Position numbers and translations under genes: made by a program
Shown: positions 44,089-52,318 of the stretch, one piece after another
Position numbering within the stretch: the first letter of the stretch is position 1
Layout: each line of letters begins with the position of its first letter
The notes under the pieces: model-generated
Seen by the model: only the letters and a program-made list of their open reading frames with translations
Database searches by the model: none
What the model was told of the DNA's origin: nothing
Assembly (NCBI RefSeq): GCF_022828475.1
Contig: NZ_CP059557.1
Span: 4,511,470-4,575,469 of the forward strand
Reading direction: 5' to 3'
Origin: Saccharopolyspora gloriosae
Lineage (GTDB): Bacteria; Actinomycetota; Actinomycetes; Mycobacteriales; Pseudonocardiaceae
Length of the DNA: 64,000 bases

Positions 44089-45726
44089 ATGACCGACACG
44101 ATCCGCCCCGTGGCCGGCGAACGGCCACCACTGCCGAGCCGGGCCGCACTGATCTCCATCCTCGTCGGCTTGATGCTCGGCATGTTCCTCGGCGCGCTGG
44201 ACACCATGATCATGGCCTCGGCGCTGCGCACCGTCGCCGACCAGCTGCACGGACTCACGTTGCAGGCGTGGGTGACGACGGCCTACCTGGTCACCATGAC
44301 CGTCTCGGCACCGCTGTACGGCAAGCTCTCCGACATATACGGCCGCAAGCCGCTGTACCTCACCGCGATCCTGCTGTTCCTGGCCGGTTCGCTGCTGTGC
44401 GGGATGGCGCAATCGATCTACCAGCTGGCCGCGGCACGAGCGGTGCAGGGACTCGGGGCGGGTGGGCTCACCTCACTGGCCCTGGCCGTGGTCGCCGACA
44501 TCTCTCCGGCCGAGAAGCGATCGCGCTACCAGGCGAACCTCGGGGCGGTCTTCGCGCTGGCGAGCGTCGCCGGGCCGGTGCTGGGCGGGTTGTTCGCCGG
44601 TGCCGACCAGATCCTGGGCATCGCGGGCTGGCGCTGGATCTTCCTGATCAACCTGCCGATCGGCCTGGTGGCGTGCGTGCTGGTCGCCCTGCTGCTGCGG
44701 GTGCCGAACGAGCGGGTGGCCCACCGGGTGGACTTCGGCGGTGCGATCACGCTCGTGCTGTGCGTGTTCCCGCTGCTCGTGGTCGCCGAGAACGGGCGGG
44801 AATGGGGCTGGGGCTCGCCGTTGTCACTGTTGTCGTTCGCCGCGGGCGGGGTCGGACTGGCCCTGTTCCTGACCGTGCAACGACGCGTGGGCGATGGCGC
44901 GTTGCTACCCGGCAGGCTGTTTCGGAACCTGTCCTTCTCGTTGGTGAACGCGGTCAATTTCCTGGGCGGCATCGGCGTTTTCGCCGGCCTGGCCTTGCTG
45001 CCGCTGTACCTGCAGATCGTGCAAGGGCTCAGCCCCACCGCGGCCGGCCTGTTACTGCTGCCGCAGTCGCTGGCCACCACACTCGGTGCCCGCAATTCGA
45101 GCGCGCTGACCGAACGGTTCGGTTATCAGCCGGTGCTGGCCGCGGGCATGGCGCTGATGACCGTGGTGTTCGCGCTGCTCGGGCAGGTCGGGTTGCAGAC
45201 TCCGCTGTGGGTCCTCGGGGTGCTCGTCACCTGCCTCGGCTACGGGATGGGGTTGTTCTTCCAGGTGATCCTGGTGGCGATCCAGAGCAGCGTGCCCCAG
45301 TCCGACCTCGGGCTCGCCAGCGGCCTGTACAGCTTCTCCCGCCAGATCGGCGGTGTCGCCGGGACGGCGGTGTTCGTGTCCCTGCTGTTCGGGATCGCGA
45401 GTTCCCGGGCGGGCGAGGACTTCCGCGCCGCGGCGGCCGAACCTCCGCTGCGCTCGGCGCTGGGCGACCCCGGCACGCTCGCGGACCCCGCCAACGCGCA
45501 CCTGCTCGACCAGCTCCAGAACCGGGGAACGGTGGACTTCGACGACACCTCGTTCCTCACCCACGTCGACGACCGGCTGGCCCAGCCCGTCCTGGAGACC
45601 TTCGCCTCGTCGCTGAACGTGGTGTTTCTCGTCGTCGCCGGATTCCTCGCGCTGTCAGTGCTGATCACGCTGGCGTTGCAGGGCCGGAGCATGCCAGCGG
45701 AAACGGAATCGGAGGAGCGCGAATGA
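44089..45726 (+). CDS. MFS drug exporter, DHA2 (14-TM) family
   Basis: A 545-aa transporter with the DHA2 hallmarks. TM1 is followed by LDTMIMASALRTVADQLHG (motif D1), then GKLSDIYGRKPLY (motif A) and GLGAGGLTSLALAVVAD. Its length fits 14 helices with a larger extracytoplasmic loop before the last helix (about residues 445-510). It is a proton-driven exporter, most likely for the polyketide product, giving self-resistance. It is coupled to the DsbA gene by a 4-bp overlap and preceded by a SoxR-box promoter. Confidence 0.9.
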   Translation: MTDTIRPVAGERPPLPSRAALISILVGLMLGMFLGALDTMIMASALRTVADQLHGLTLQAWVTTAYLVTMTVSAPLYGKLSDIYGRKPLYLTAILLFLAGSLLCGMAQSIYQLAAARAVQGLGAGGLTSLALAVVADISPAEKRSRYQANLGAVFALASVAGPVLGGLFAGADQILGIAGWRWIFLINLPIGLVACVLVALLLRVPNERVAHRVDFGGAITLVLCVFPLLVVAENGREWGWGSPLSLLSFAAGGVGLALFLTVQRRVGDGALLPGRLFRNLSFSLVNAVNFLGGIGVFAGLALLPLYLQIVQGLSPTAAGLLLLPQSLATTLGARNSSALTERFGYQPVLAAGMALMTVVFALLGQVGLQTPLWVLGVLVTCLGYGMGLFFQVILVAIQSSVPQSDLGLASGLYSFSRQIGGVAGTAVFVSLLFGIASSRAGEDFRAAAAEPPLRSALGDPGTLADPANAHLLDQLQNRGTVDFDDTSFLTHVDDRLAQPVLETFASSLNVVFLVVAGFLALSVLITLALQGRSMPAETESEERE

Positions 45727-46391
45727 ACCGGCGAGATGAACTGCTGACGGTGGAGATCTGGGCCGACGTGGTGTGCCCGTGGTGCTACTTGGGCAAGCTC
45801 AACTGGACCGCGGCGCTGGAACGGTTCCCGCACGCCGAGCAGGTGCGCACGGTGTGGCGTTCGTTCGAACTGCGCCCAGGGCTGCCTCCGGGCCAGGGCG
45901 ACAAGCTCGTCGACATCATGCGGCGGGACTGGGGCATGCCGGAATCCGAGATCGAGAGCGTCTTCGACCGGATCAGGTCCGGCGGCGCCGCCGGGAACGT
46001 GGTGCTCCGGCCGGAACAGGTGCGGCCGGTCAACACCTTCGACATGCACCGGTTGCTCCACTCGGCGCGGGAGTCCGGGCACGAGGACGTGCTGCTGAAT
46101 CTGCTGATGCACGCATATCACGCGGAGGGCGCCGACCTGTCCGATCACGGCGTGCTGCGGCGCCTGGCGGTCGAGGCGGGCTGCGATGGCGGGGCGGCCG
46201 CGGCGTTGCTCGCCGGCGACCAGTACGCCGACCAGGTGCGGCTCGACGAGTCCAGGGCCTCCGATGTCGGTGTCACCGCCGTGCCCTCCTACCGGTTCGG
46301 CTCGGACCGGGCGGTGTCCGGCGCGTTGAGCGCCGCGGAACTGTTGTCCCTGCTCCAGGAACAGTGGCAGCGGACGGCAACGGTGAGCTGA
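45723..46391 (+). CDS. DsbA/FrnE-family oxidoreductase (first copy)
   Basis: A 222-aa thioredoxin-fold protein with the CPWC active site near residue 18 (WADVVCPWCYLGK) and the cis-proline loop GVTAVPSYRF. FrnE homologues are recurrent in aromatic polyketide clusters, named after the frenolicin cluster, with a poorly defined role in redox or isomerase chemistry. The ATG at 45723 overlaps the MFS stop by 4 bp. It is convergent with a second, divergent-sequence homologue at 46437. Confidence 0.87.
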   Translation: MNRRDELLTVEIWADVVCPWCYLGKLNWTAALERFPHAEQVRTVWRSFELRPGLPPGQGDKLVDIMRRDWGMPESEIESVFDRIRSGGAAGNVVLRPEQVRPVNTFDMHRLLHSARESGHEDVLLNLLMHAYHAEGADLSDHGVLRRLAVEAGCDGGAAAALLAGDQYADQVRLDESRASDVGVTAVPSYRFGSDRAVSGALSAAELLSLLQEQWQRTATVS

Positions 46392-46400
46392 CCGGGTCGT

Positions 46401-46434
46401 GGTGCGGGAACCGGCCATCGCCGGTTCCCGCACC
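46401..46434. terminator. Bidirectional terminator hairpin
   Basis: Perfect 15-bp arms GGTGCGGGAACCGGC (46401-46415) and GCCGGTTCCCGCACC (46420-46434) with the loop CATC, between the two converging DsbA/FrnE-like genes. Confidence 0.82.
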
Positions 46435-46436
46435 GC

Positions 46437-47096
46437 TCACGACCGGTTCGCGTTCGAGACCGCCGTTCCCAGCAGCTCGGCCACCTCCGCCGCAGGCGCC
46501 AAGCCTGATATCGGCCGGCCGCCGTCCAGCACGATCGAGGGGATCGCGGTCACGCCCGACTCCGCCGACCGGCGGTAATCGGCCCGCACTTGCTCAGCGC
46601 GCTCCGTACCGGTGAGCAGCCGGGTCACCTCGTCTTCCGCGAGACCCGCTTCGACACCGAGTTCCGCGAGCACCGTCGTCGAGGAGATCACCCGATGCTC
46701 GCTGAAGTGCGCTCGGAACAGCAGTCGCCACAGCTCTGCCGCGCACCCTCGGTCCGCGGCCAGCGCGAGCAAGCGGTGGGCGTCGAAGCTGGACACCTGT
46801 CGGGTACCGGCGAGGTCGATCACCAACCCGTGCTCGGAGCCCGTGGACTCGATCAGAGCTATCCGGGCGGGTACCTGCTCAGCGGGCAGGTACCCGGCCA
46901 TCGCCTCGGGCACGGTCGGCCCGGGCGTCTTAGGGGCGTCCGGGATCAAGGCATGACAACGCCACACCGGCTCCAACCGGTCTCGTACCGGTTCCGCCAC
47001 CATTCCCAGCGCCAGCTCCACGCGGTGCAGACCGATGTAGCACCACGGGCACAGGACATCGCCGAAGATCTCGACCTTCACCGCGTCCCGCATCAT
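46437..47096 (-). CDS. DsbA/FrnE-family oxidoreductase (second copy)
   Basis: A 219-aa homologue of the preceding gene, with GDVLCPWCYIGLHRVEL at the N-terminus and GVTAIPSIVLDG at the cis-proline. The two copies differ widely in the helical insert, so they are not a recent duplication. Start ATGATG at 47096/47093, overlapping the stop of the FMN split-barrel gene. It therefore lies in the SoxR-box-driven operon. Confidence 0.86.
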   Translation of the reverse strand: MMRDAVKVEIFGDVLCPWCYIGLHRVELALGMVAEPVRDRLEPVWRCHALIPDAPKTPGPTVPEAMAGYLPAEQVPARIALIESTGSEHGLVIDLAGTRQVSSFDAHRLLALAADRGCAAELWRLLFRAHFSEHRVISSTTVLAELGVEAGLAEDEVTRLLTGTERAEQVRADYRRSAESGVTAIPSIVLDGGRPISGLAPAAEVAELLGTAVSNANRS

Positions 47097-48019
47097 GAGG
47101 GTGCCAGCGCGGTCAGCGCCGACCAGTCGATGCGGGGAGCCGCGAGGCCGCGCCGCTGCAGGTACTGCTCGGTCCGAGCACGGCCATCGTCGATCCATTC
47201 CTCGAACGAGCCCGCTCCGTGCCCGGAGGCGAGCGCGCCGGGGATGCGCTCCGGGGTGAACCGCCACTCCCGTCCCGAGCCGTACGCGGTGCCGGCGACG
47301 TGCAACGAGAGCATCTCCCCGGAACGGCCGTCGTGCCGGTGCCACAACAGGTTCGCCGGGCCGACCTTGCCCGCGAAGTCCTCCGAGGTGCGCACCACCA
47401 GCTCGCCGTCCACATCCGACTCCGAGACCCGCGCGCGAACCGCGTAGGGGTGGCCGGTCGTGTCCCTGGCGGCGAACACCGCCGTGGGGTAGCGGCTCAG
47501 CGCGTCCTTGACCTGGACGGCGAGCGGTTCCTCCTCCGGGGGGTACGGCTCGAAGGTGCCTCCCGCCTCCGGTGCCTCCAACGCGTGCACCCGCTCCGGG
47601 GTGACGAAGAACGGCAACCGCAGGTAGTACCAGTCCATCGTCCCCTGCGCCTCCGCCTCGGCGACCTCGTCGGCGAGTGTCGGAGATTTGCGCAGAAGTT
47701 CCGCCCAGTAGTCCTTGATGTCCTGCGGCGGCGCGATCACGTTCGGCGCGCTCGCCGTCCCTTGCACGAGAACGTTCGGCTTTCCGCTCAGACCGCTTCC
47801 CGTCGGGTCGGAGAAGAGCAACGCCACCCGGCCGTCCCGGCGAATGTTGAACGCCTTCTGCGGATACGACAACGGGGTGGTGATGATGATCTGCTGCGTC
47901 TCGGGTACCCAGGCGCCCGCCATGGGCCGGACGTTGAGTCCGCCGTCGCGCGCGATCGTGCTCAGCTCCAGAACTCGCACCTCGGCGAGAACGGCGGACA
48001 GCTCGTCATCGATTCGCAT
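47093..48019 (-). CDS. Pyridoxamine-5'-phosphate-oxidase-like FMN/F420 split-barrel protein
   Basis: A 308-aa protein with two split-barrel halves. The first (about residues 1-125) reads LSTIARDGGLNVRPMAGAWV, then QKAFNIRRDGRVALLFSDPT. The second (about 165-290) has YPTAVFAARDTTGHPYAVRA. Such folds bind FMN or F420 and act on quinone-like or small redox substrates. Start ATG at 48019, with a SoxR-box promoter about 60 bp upstream. It is the first gene of a two-gene operon with the DsbA-like protein. Detoxification or tailoring of the product are both possible. Confidence 0.8.
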   Translation of the reverse strand: MRIDDELSAVLAEVRVLELSTIARDGGLNVRPMAGAWVPETQQIIITTPLSYPQKAFNIRRDGRVALLFSDPTGSGLSGKPNVLVQGTASAPNVIAPPQDIKDYWAELLRKSPTLADEVAEAEAQGTMDWYYLRLPFFVTPERVHALEAPEAGGTFEPYPPEEEPLAVQVKDALSRYPTAVFAARDTTGHPYAVRARVSESDVDGELVVRTSEDFAGKVGPANLLWHRHDGRSGEMLSLHVAGTAYGSGREWRFTPERIPGALASGHGAGSFEEWIDDGRARTEQYLQRRGLAAPRIDWSALTALAPS

Positions 48020-48078
48020 TCCCCATCCTTTCAGCGGCTATTCCGTCCGCTCCGGTCATTCGCGGACGACAGAACCGG

Positions 48079-48109
48079 ACGCTACAACCTGAACCAAAGT
48101 TGAGGTCAA
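48079..48109 (-). promoter_or_regulatory. SoxR-box promoter of the FMN-protein/DsbA operon
   Basis: On the minus strand, TTGACC (48109-48104) and TAGCGT (48084-48079) stand 19 bp apart around the palindrome-like CCTGAACCAAAGTTGAGG (48088-48105, plus-strand view). It matches the SoxR box with one arm mismatch. TTGACCTCAACT is shared exactly with the 39740 site. Confidence 0.68.
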
Positions 48110-48144
48110 TCGAACGCACGGTTCCCCGGGGCGATCCGCATCGG

Positions 48145-49371
48145 TCAGCGTCCGCGCGCCGATCGCTGCACCGCGGCGCGGACCACCTCCGATGCCGAGG
48201 GCAGCAGGTCGATCCGCCGCAGGTAGTCCGCGCGTCCGGCCGCCAGGCCGGCCCTGGCGTCAGGGTCGTGCAGCATCCGTGTGAGACCCGTCAGCACGGC
48301 GTCCTCGTCGAAGATGTCGGCCACCGATCCCGCGGGCAGAAAGGGATTCTCCGTCAGCGTCGGCCGCGTGATCGCATTCCAGCGCCACGGCCACAGAGTG
48401 AACGGGGGAACCTCGCCGGGGAACCGATCCAGCCACTCCCCTGTGATCGGCCCCGGCCTCGCACCGGGGCCGTGGGATCCGGTGGTGAGGAATCCGGGAA
48501 CATCGGCGAGCACGGCCATTTCCAAGACGGCGGCCGGGAAATACGACGACCACACCCCGTCCGCCGCTCGAACCCATTCACCGAGCTCGCTCGCGGTGTG
48601 CTCCGGCCGAATGCGAGTGCGTTCGGCAGGTAGCGCTCGATAGGCGTCGAATTCCGGACCGGGCAGCAAGAAATGCGTGTTCTCCGGCAACGCGCGGAGA
48701 TACGACACGACCAGTTCCGGCACTCGCGCCGCGAGCTCGCGGGTGGCCCCGCCGGCCCGGCTGATCATGTCGTACTGCGGCTGGAGCGTCGGTACGACGA
48801 GCAGCCTGTCGTCCGGGCCGAGCGAGAGCTCCTCCCGGACCCGTTGCCGCCGCTGGGTGCTCGGCCCCGGAGACACGGTGCTCCGGTAGGCGAAGCAGTT
48901 CGCGTCCGCGCTGTCCGGGCGAGCGGCCGGGACGGGCCGAAGCCGGGCGGGCATGTCCAAGATTCGGTCCGAGATCCGCTCGCTCCGGCCCATGATCTCG
49001 ACTTCGAGGCTGTCCGCGCTCAGTTCGTAGAGGTCCATCGGGATCACCGGCACGCCCAGCTCCTCGATGCACCACGGGTCCAGGCCGTAGCTGAAGGTGA
49101 AGGTCAACCAGTGCACCACGTAGTCGCTGAGCACCAACGCGTCCGGCCGCAGTTCGGAGACCAGGCGGCCCAGCACCGCGCGCACGTCTTCGCGGGAGTC
49201 CGGTGCGACGAGCGTGTACGGAAATCCCGCGGCCTTCAGCTGGTGCGAGTTGAACGGGTGCACCGCGAAGTGGCTGTCGATGCCCGCGCCGCGCACCTGC
49301 GTGGCCAGGTCCACCCCCATCGCCACCTCGTGATGTTCGTTCACGGCAGTGGCCAGGAACAGCAGTCGCAT
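48145..49371 (-). CDS. Glycosyltransferase-like protein (DUF6365-like)
   Basis: A 408-aa protein that looks GT-B-like. The N-terminus MRLLFLATAVNEHHEVAMGV leads into a Rossmann half containing LRPDALVLSDYVVHWLTFTF. The C-terminal half has VLADVPGFLTTGSHGPGARP in place of a standard nucleotide-sugar loop. From memory it resembles proteins annotated DUF6365 beside sugar aminotransferases. It might be an unusual glycosyltransferase or auxiliary protein. Start ATG at 49371, 8 bp after the aminotransferase stop, so the two form an operon. The function is uncertain. Confidence 0.7.
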   Translation of the reverse strand: MRLLFLATAVNEHHEVAMGVDLATQVRGAGIDSHFAVHPFNSHQLKAAGFPYTLVAPDSREDVRAVLGRLVSELRPDALVLSDYVVHWLTFTFSYGLDPWCIEELGVPVIPMDLYELSADSLEVEIMGRSERISDRILDMPARLRPVPAARPDSADANCFAYRSTVSPGPSTQRRQRVREELSLGPDDRLLVVPTLQPQYDMISRAGGATRELAARVPELVVSYLRALPENTHFLLPGPEFDAYRALPAERTRIRPEHTASELGEWVRAADGVWSSYFPAAVLEMAVLADVPGFLTTGSHGPGARPGPITGEWLDRFPGEVPPFTLWPWRWNAITRPTLTENPFLPAGSVADIFDEDAVLTGLTRMLHDPDARAGLAAGRADYLRRIDLLPSASEVVRAAVQRSARGR

Positions 49372-49379
49372 GGCGGCGT

Positions 49380-50531
49380 TCACCGCCGCTGCCGCGCGCG
49401 CGACCGGTTCGCGATGGCCTTGCGCACTTGTTCGGCGACCTGGTCGACCTGGGCATCGGTGAGCCCTTGGTGCAGCGGCAGGCACAGCGTCTCGTCGGAG
49501 GCGCGATCCGCCTCAGGCAACGACTCGGCGGCCCCGTAGGCGGGCACCTTGTGCAGCGGCGGATAGCGGAACGTCGTGTAGATCCCCGCGGCGTACAGGT
49601 CAGCGGCGACCTGGTCGCGGATTTCGGCGTCCATCTGGACCCAGTAGAAGTAGTAGGAGGAGCTGTGCCCGGCGGGCAGCGGCGGCGGTGGCCTCAGTCC
49701 GTCCACATCGGTCAGCGCCGCGTCGTACCGCCGGACGATTTCGCTGCGGCGCCGGACGAACTCGGGCAGCCTGCCGAGTTGCACGCTCCCGATGGCGGCG
49801 GTCAAGTCGTTGCCGATCACCCGCCGGGCGAAGTCGCGGACGTCGAGGTCCCACCAGCGGTGGGAGACCCTGGCCTTGGCGAACCCGCTGGACTGCTCCA
49901 AGCCGTGGTAGGCCAGCCGTCGCGCCCGCCTCGCCGCTTCCGGTTCACGCACGTAGAGCATGCCACCGTCACCGGTGCTGAGGATCTTCATCGCGTCGAA
50001 GCTCCACATCGCCATATCGCCGAATGTGCCGACGAGTCGGTCCCGCACTGTCGACGCGATCGCGCAGGCCGCATCCTCGATCAGCGCGACGCCGCGGGCA
50101 CGGCACAGTTCCGCCACCGCCTCGACCTCTCCGGGATATCCGCCGTAGTGCAGCAGCACCACCGCTTTGGTCCGCTCGGTCAACGCGGCCTCGACGTCGG
50201 CGACGCCGGGGTTCAGCCCGCGCGCGTCCACGTCGCAGAAGACCGTCCGGGCACCGGTCGCGGCGACGGCGTTCGCGGCCGCGACGAAGCTGATCGACGG
50301 CAGCACCACCTCGTCGCCCTCTCCCAGCTCCAGCAGTTCGGTGGCGATGAACAGAGCCGCGGTGCAGGAGTTCAGGAACACGACGTGCGCCGGATCGACG
50401 CCGAGGTGCTCGGCGAATTCGGTTTCGAAGGCGGCGGTGCGCGGTCCGTGGCCCAGCCATCCGCTGTCGAACACGTCCGAGACCGCCGCCAACTCGGCGG
50501 CGCCGAGCGTGGGCTGGAAGATGTTGATCAT
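49380..50531 (-). CDS. Sugar aminotransferase (DegT/DnrJ/EryC1/StrS family)
   Basis: A 383-aa PLP enzyme. The PLP lysine lies in WSFDAMKILSTGDGG, the phosphate-binding region in FLNSCTAALFIA, and EDAACAIAS provides the Asp that holds the pyridine nitrogen. Unlike the 3,4-dehydratase at 34126 it keeps the lysine, so it is a true transaminase. It probably aminates the 4-keto group of the trideoxy sugar. Start ATG at 50531. It is in an operon with the DUF6365-like gene and 45 bp downstream of the epimerase gene. Confidence 0.9.
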   Translation of the reverse strand: MINIFQPTLGAAELAAVSDVFDSGWLGHGPRTAAFETEFAEHLGVDPAHVVFLNSCTAALFIATELLELGEGDEVVLPSISFVAAANAVAATGARTVFCDVDARGLNPGVADVEAALTERTKAVVLLHYGGYPGEVEAVAELCRARGVALIEDAACAIASTVRDRLVGTFGDMAMWSFDAMKILSTGDGGMLYVREPEAARRARRLAYHGLEQSSGFAKARVSHRWWDLDVRDFARRVIGNDLTAAIGSVQLGRLPEFVRRRSEIVRRYDAALTDVDGLRPPPPLPAGHSSSYYFYWVQMDAEIRDQVAADLYAAGIYTTFRYPPLHKVPAYGAAESLPEADRASDETLCLPLHQGLTDAQVDQVAEQVRKAIANRSRARQRR

Positions 50532-50576
50532 AGTGCGCCTCCCTGGCTGAGGTGGGCGAAGGACCTGCCGCCCGGG

Positions 50577-51185
50577 TTAGCGAGCGGGCGTGGTCTCGGC
50601 TTGCGGGTCGGTGTGCTCGTCCGCCCACCGCGGCAGGATTCCCGCTGCTCGCGCCGCGAGCAGCGTCGGCGCCGCGGCGTCTTTGGCGGACATCAGCGGA
50701 GGCCCGGACAGCTCCCACGGCAGGGCGAGCTCGGGGTCGAGCGGGTCCACCTCGAACTGCGTTCCCGGCACGTGGGCGGACGAGAGCACGTAGCAGATGC
50801 AGCTGTCGTCGCGCAGCGCGAGGAATCCGTGCCCGAACCCCTCCGGCACGTGGATCGCGGTCCCCTCCGTCGCGTCGAGAATGGTCGAGACGTGCTGACC
50901 GAAGGTGGGCGAATCCACCCGCAGGTCGACGACCACGTCCTGAAGCACGCCGCGCGCGCAGGTGACGTACTTGGCTTGACCCGGCGGAATCAGCACGCCG
51001 TGCAAGCCGCGCAAGGTGTTCCGCTTGGAGACCGAATAGTTGATCTGTGCGACCCGGAACTCCGCACCGGTGCTTTCGGCGAGCAGGTCGGCGCGGAAAC
51101 CTTCGTAGAAGCATCCGCGCTCGTCCGACAGCCGGTCGGGCCGAATCCGGAACACTCCGGGCAGTGCGACTTCCTGAATCTCCAC
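50577..51185 (-). CDS. dTDP-4-keto-6-deoxyhexose 3,5-epimerase
   Basis: A 202-aa cupin (RmlC/EvaD family). The catalytic His lies in RNTLRGLHGV, QAKYVTCARGVLQDVVVDLR gives the family core strand, and the tyrosine region is CICYVLSS. GTG start at 51185, with GGAGG 5 nt upstream; the longer frame to 51320 is read-through. It inverts C5 (and/or C3), implying an L-configured or 3-epi sugar. It is the first gene of the leftward sugar operon and probably the right end of the cluster. Confidence 0.9.
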   Translation of the reverse strand: MEIQEVALPGVFRIRPDRLSDERGCFYEGFRADLLAESTGAEFRVAQINYSVSKRNTLRGLHGVLIPPGQAKYVTCARGVLQDVVVDLRVDSPTFGQHVSTILDATEGTAIHVPEGFGHGFLALRDDSCICYVLSSAHVPGTQFEVDPLDPELALPWELSGPPLMSAKDAAAPTLLAARAAGILPRWADEHTDPQAETTPAR

Positions 51186-51489
51186 CGGTCCTCCGCAATT
51201 CGACGCGTCCGGAGCTCGGCAAGCATCGAATCCGCTGCTCGAAGACGCCTCGTGCGGCGCTCGAACCCCACGGGTGGCGCGCGGACCGATCCTGGCCCCG
51301 GGGCGTGACCGAACAGGCATCCCGGTGCGCGTGGTGTCCGGCGTGGACTACACCGCGGACCGGTGTTCGCCGGAGAATCCCGTTCTCGTGGCGGGAAGCC
51401 CGGCCCGCGAGGCGAGCCGGCTGAGCCCGGCACCGTGCACACCCAGGCCACCGTCCGCTTCGGCTGAAGGAAGGAAGATACTGGCGGTC
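51186..51489. other. Divergent intergenic region
   Basis: 304 bp between the epimerase and the alpha/beta hydrolase gene. Frames crossing it are extensions of the flanking genes without their own coding character. I see no strong palindrome or repeat. A purine-rich GAAGGAAGGAAG near 51466 may serve the downstream gene. Confidence 0.35.
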
Positions 51490-52272
51490 ATGCGCGAGTT
51501 CACCACCTCTGATGGCGCCCGGATCAGCTACCGCGTCGAAGGGAATCAGGACGGTCCCGCCCTGCTCCTGCTGCAGGGACAGGCGAACTCACAACGCTGG
51601 TGGGACGGGGTGCGGACGGAATTCGAGTCCCGGTTCCGCACGATCACCTTCGACTACCGGGGAACGGGAGCCACGAGCGCGCCGGAAGCGGACTGGACGA
51701 CCCGGTCCTTCGCCGCCGACGCCGCCGCCGTGGTGCGCGAAGCCGGGTACTCGCAAGCCCACGTCTACGGCACGTCGATGGGTGGGCGCATCGCGCAGTG
51801 GCTCGCCATCGACCATCCGGAGCTGGTCGTCCGGCTGGTGCTCGGCTGCACCACGCCAGGGGGCGCGCACGCCGTCGAACGCGATCAACAGGTGCGCCGC
51901 TCCTTGATGACCCCCGACCCGGCCGAACGGCGGCGTGTCCTGTTCGAGCTGATGTACACCGACGCGTGGACCGGCGCACCGGAGCAGAGCACGGTGCTCG
52001 GCGACCCGTCGATGACTCCGGGAGCCACCCGCCTGCACTTGCGGGTCAGTTCCCGGCACGACGCTTGGGACCACTTGCCGGAGATCACCGCCCCCACGCT
52101 GATCCTGCACGGCGACGACGACCGCTTCGCCCCCGTCGTCAACGCCGACCTCTTGGAACAACGGATTCCCGGCGCCACCAAGCACGTTCTCACCGGAGCT
52201 CGCCACGCCTACTTCGACGAGTTCCGCGAAGAATCGGCAGCGCTGGTCTTGAAGTTCCTCGACGCGGGCTGA
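51490..52272 (+). CDS. Alpha/beta hydrolase
   Basis: A 260-aa alpha/beta-hydrolase. The nucleophile elbow is YGTSMGGRIAQ near residue 98, the acid is in HGDDDRFAP, and the histidine in GARHAYFDEF. It starts MREFTTSDGARISYRVEG, as in many lactonases, esterases and MenH-like enzymes. The start at 51490 is chosen from homologue length; the upstream frame to 51274 is not supported. It might belong to the polyketide cluster as an esterase or cyclase, or lie just outside it. Confidence 0.82.
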   Translation: MREFTTSDGARISYRVEGNQDGPALLLLQGQANSQRWWDGVRTEFESRFRTITFDYRGTGATSAPEADWTTRSFAADAAAVVREAGYSQAHVYGTSMGGRIAQWLAIDHPELVVRLVLGCTTPGGAHAVERDQQVRRSLMTPDPAERRRVLFELMYTDAWTGAPEQSTVLGDPSMTPGATRLHLRVSSRHDAWDHLPEITAPTLILHGDDDRFAPVVNADLLEQRIPGATKHVLTGARHAYFDEFREESAALVLKFLDAG

Positions 52273-52318
52273 CCCCGACAGCGGCCCGTGGCCCGATTCC
52301 CGTCCCCGGCATGAACTT

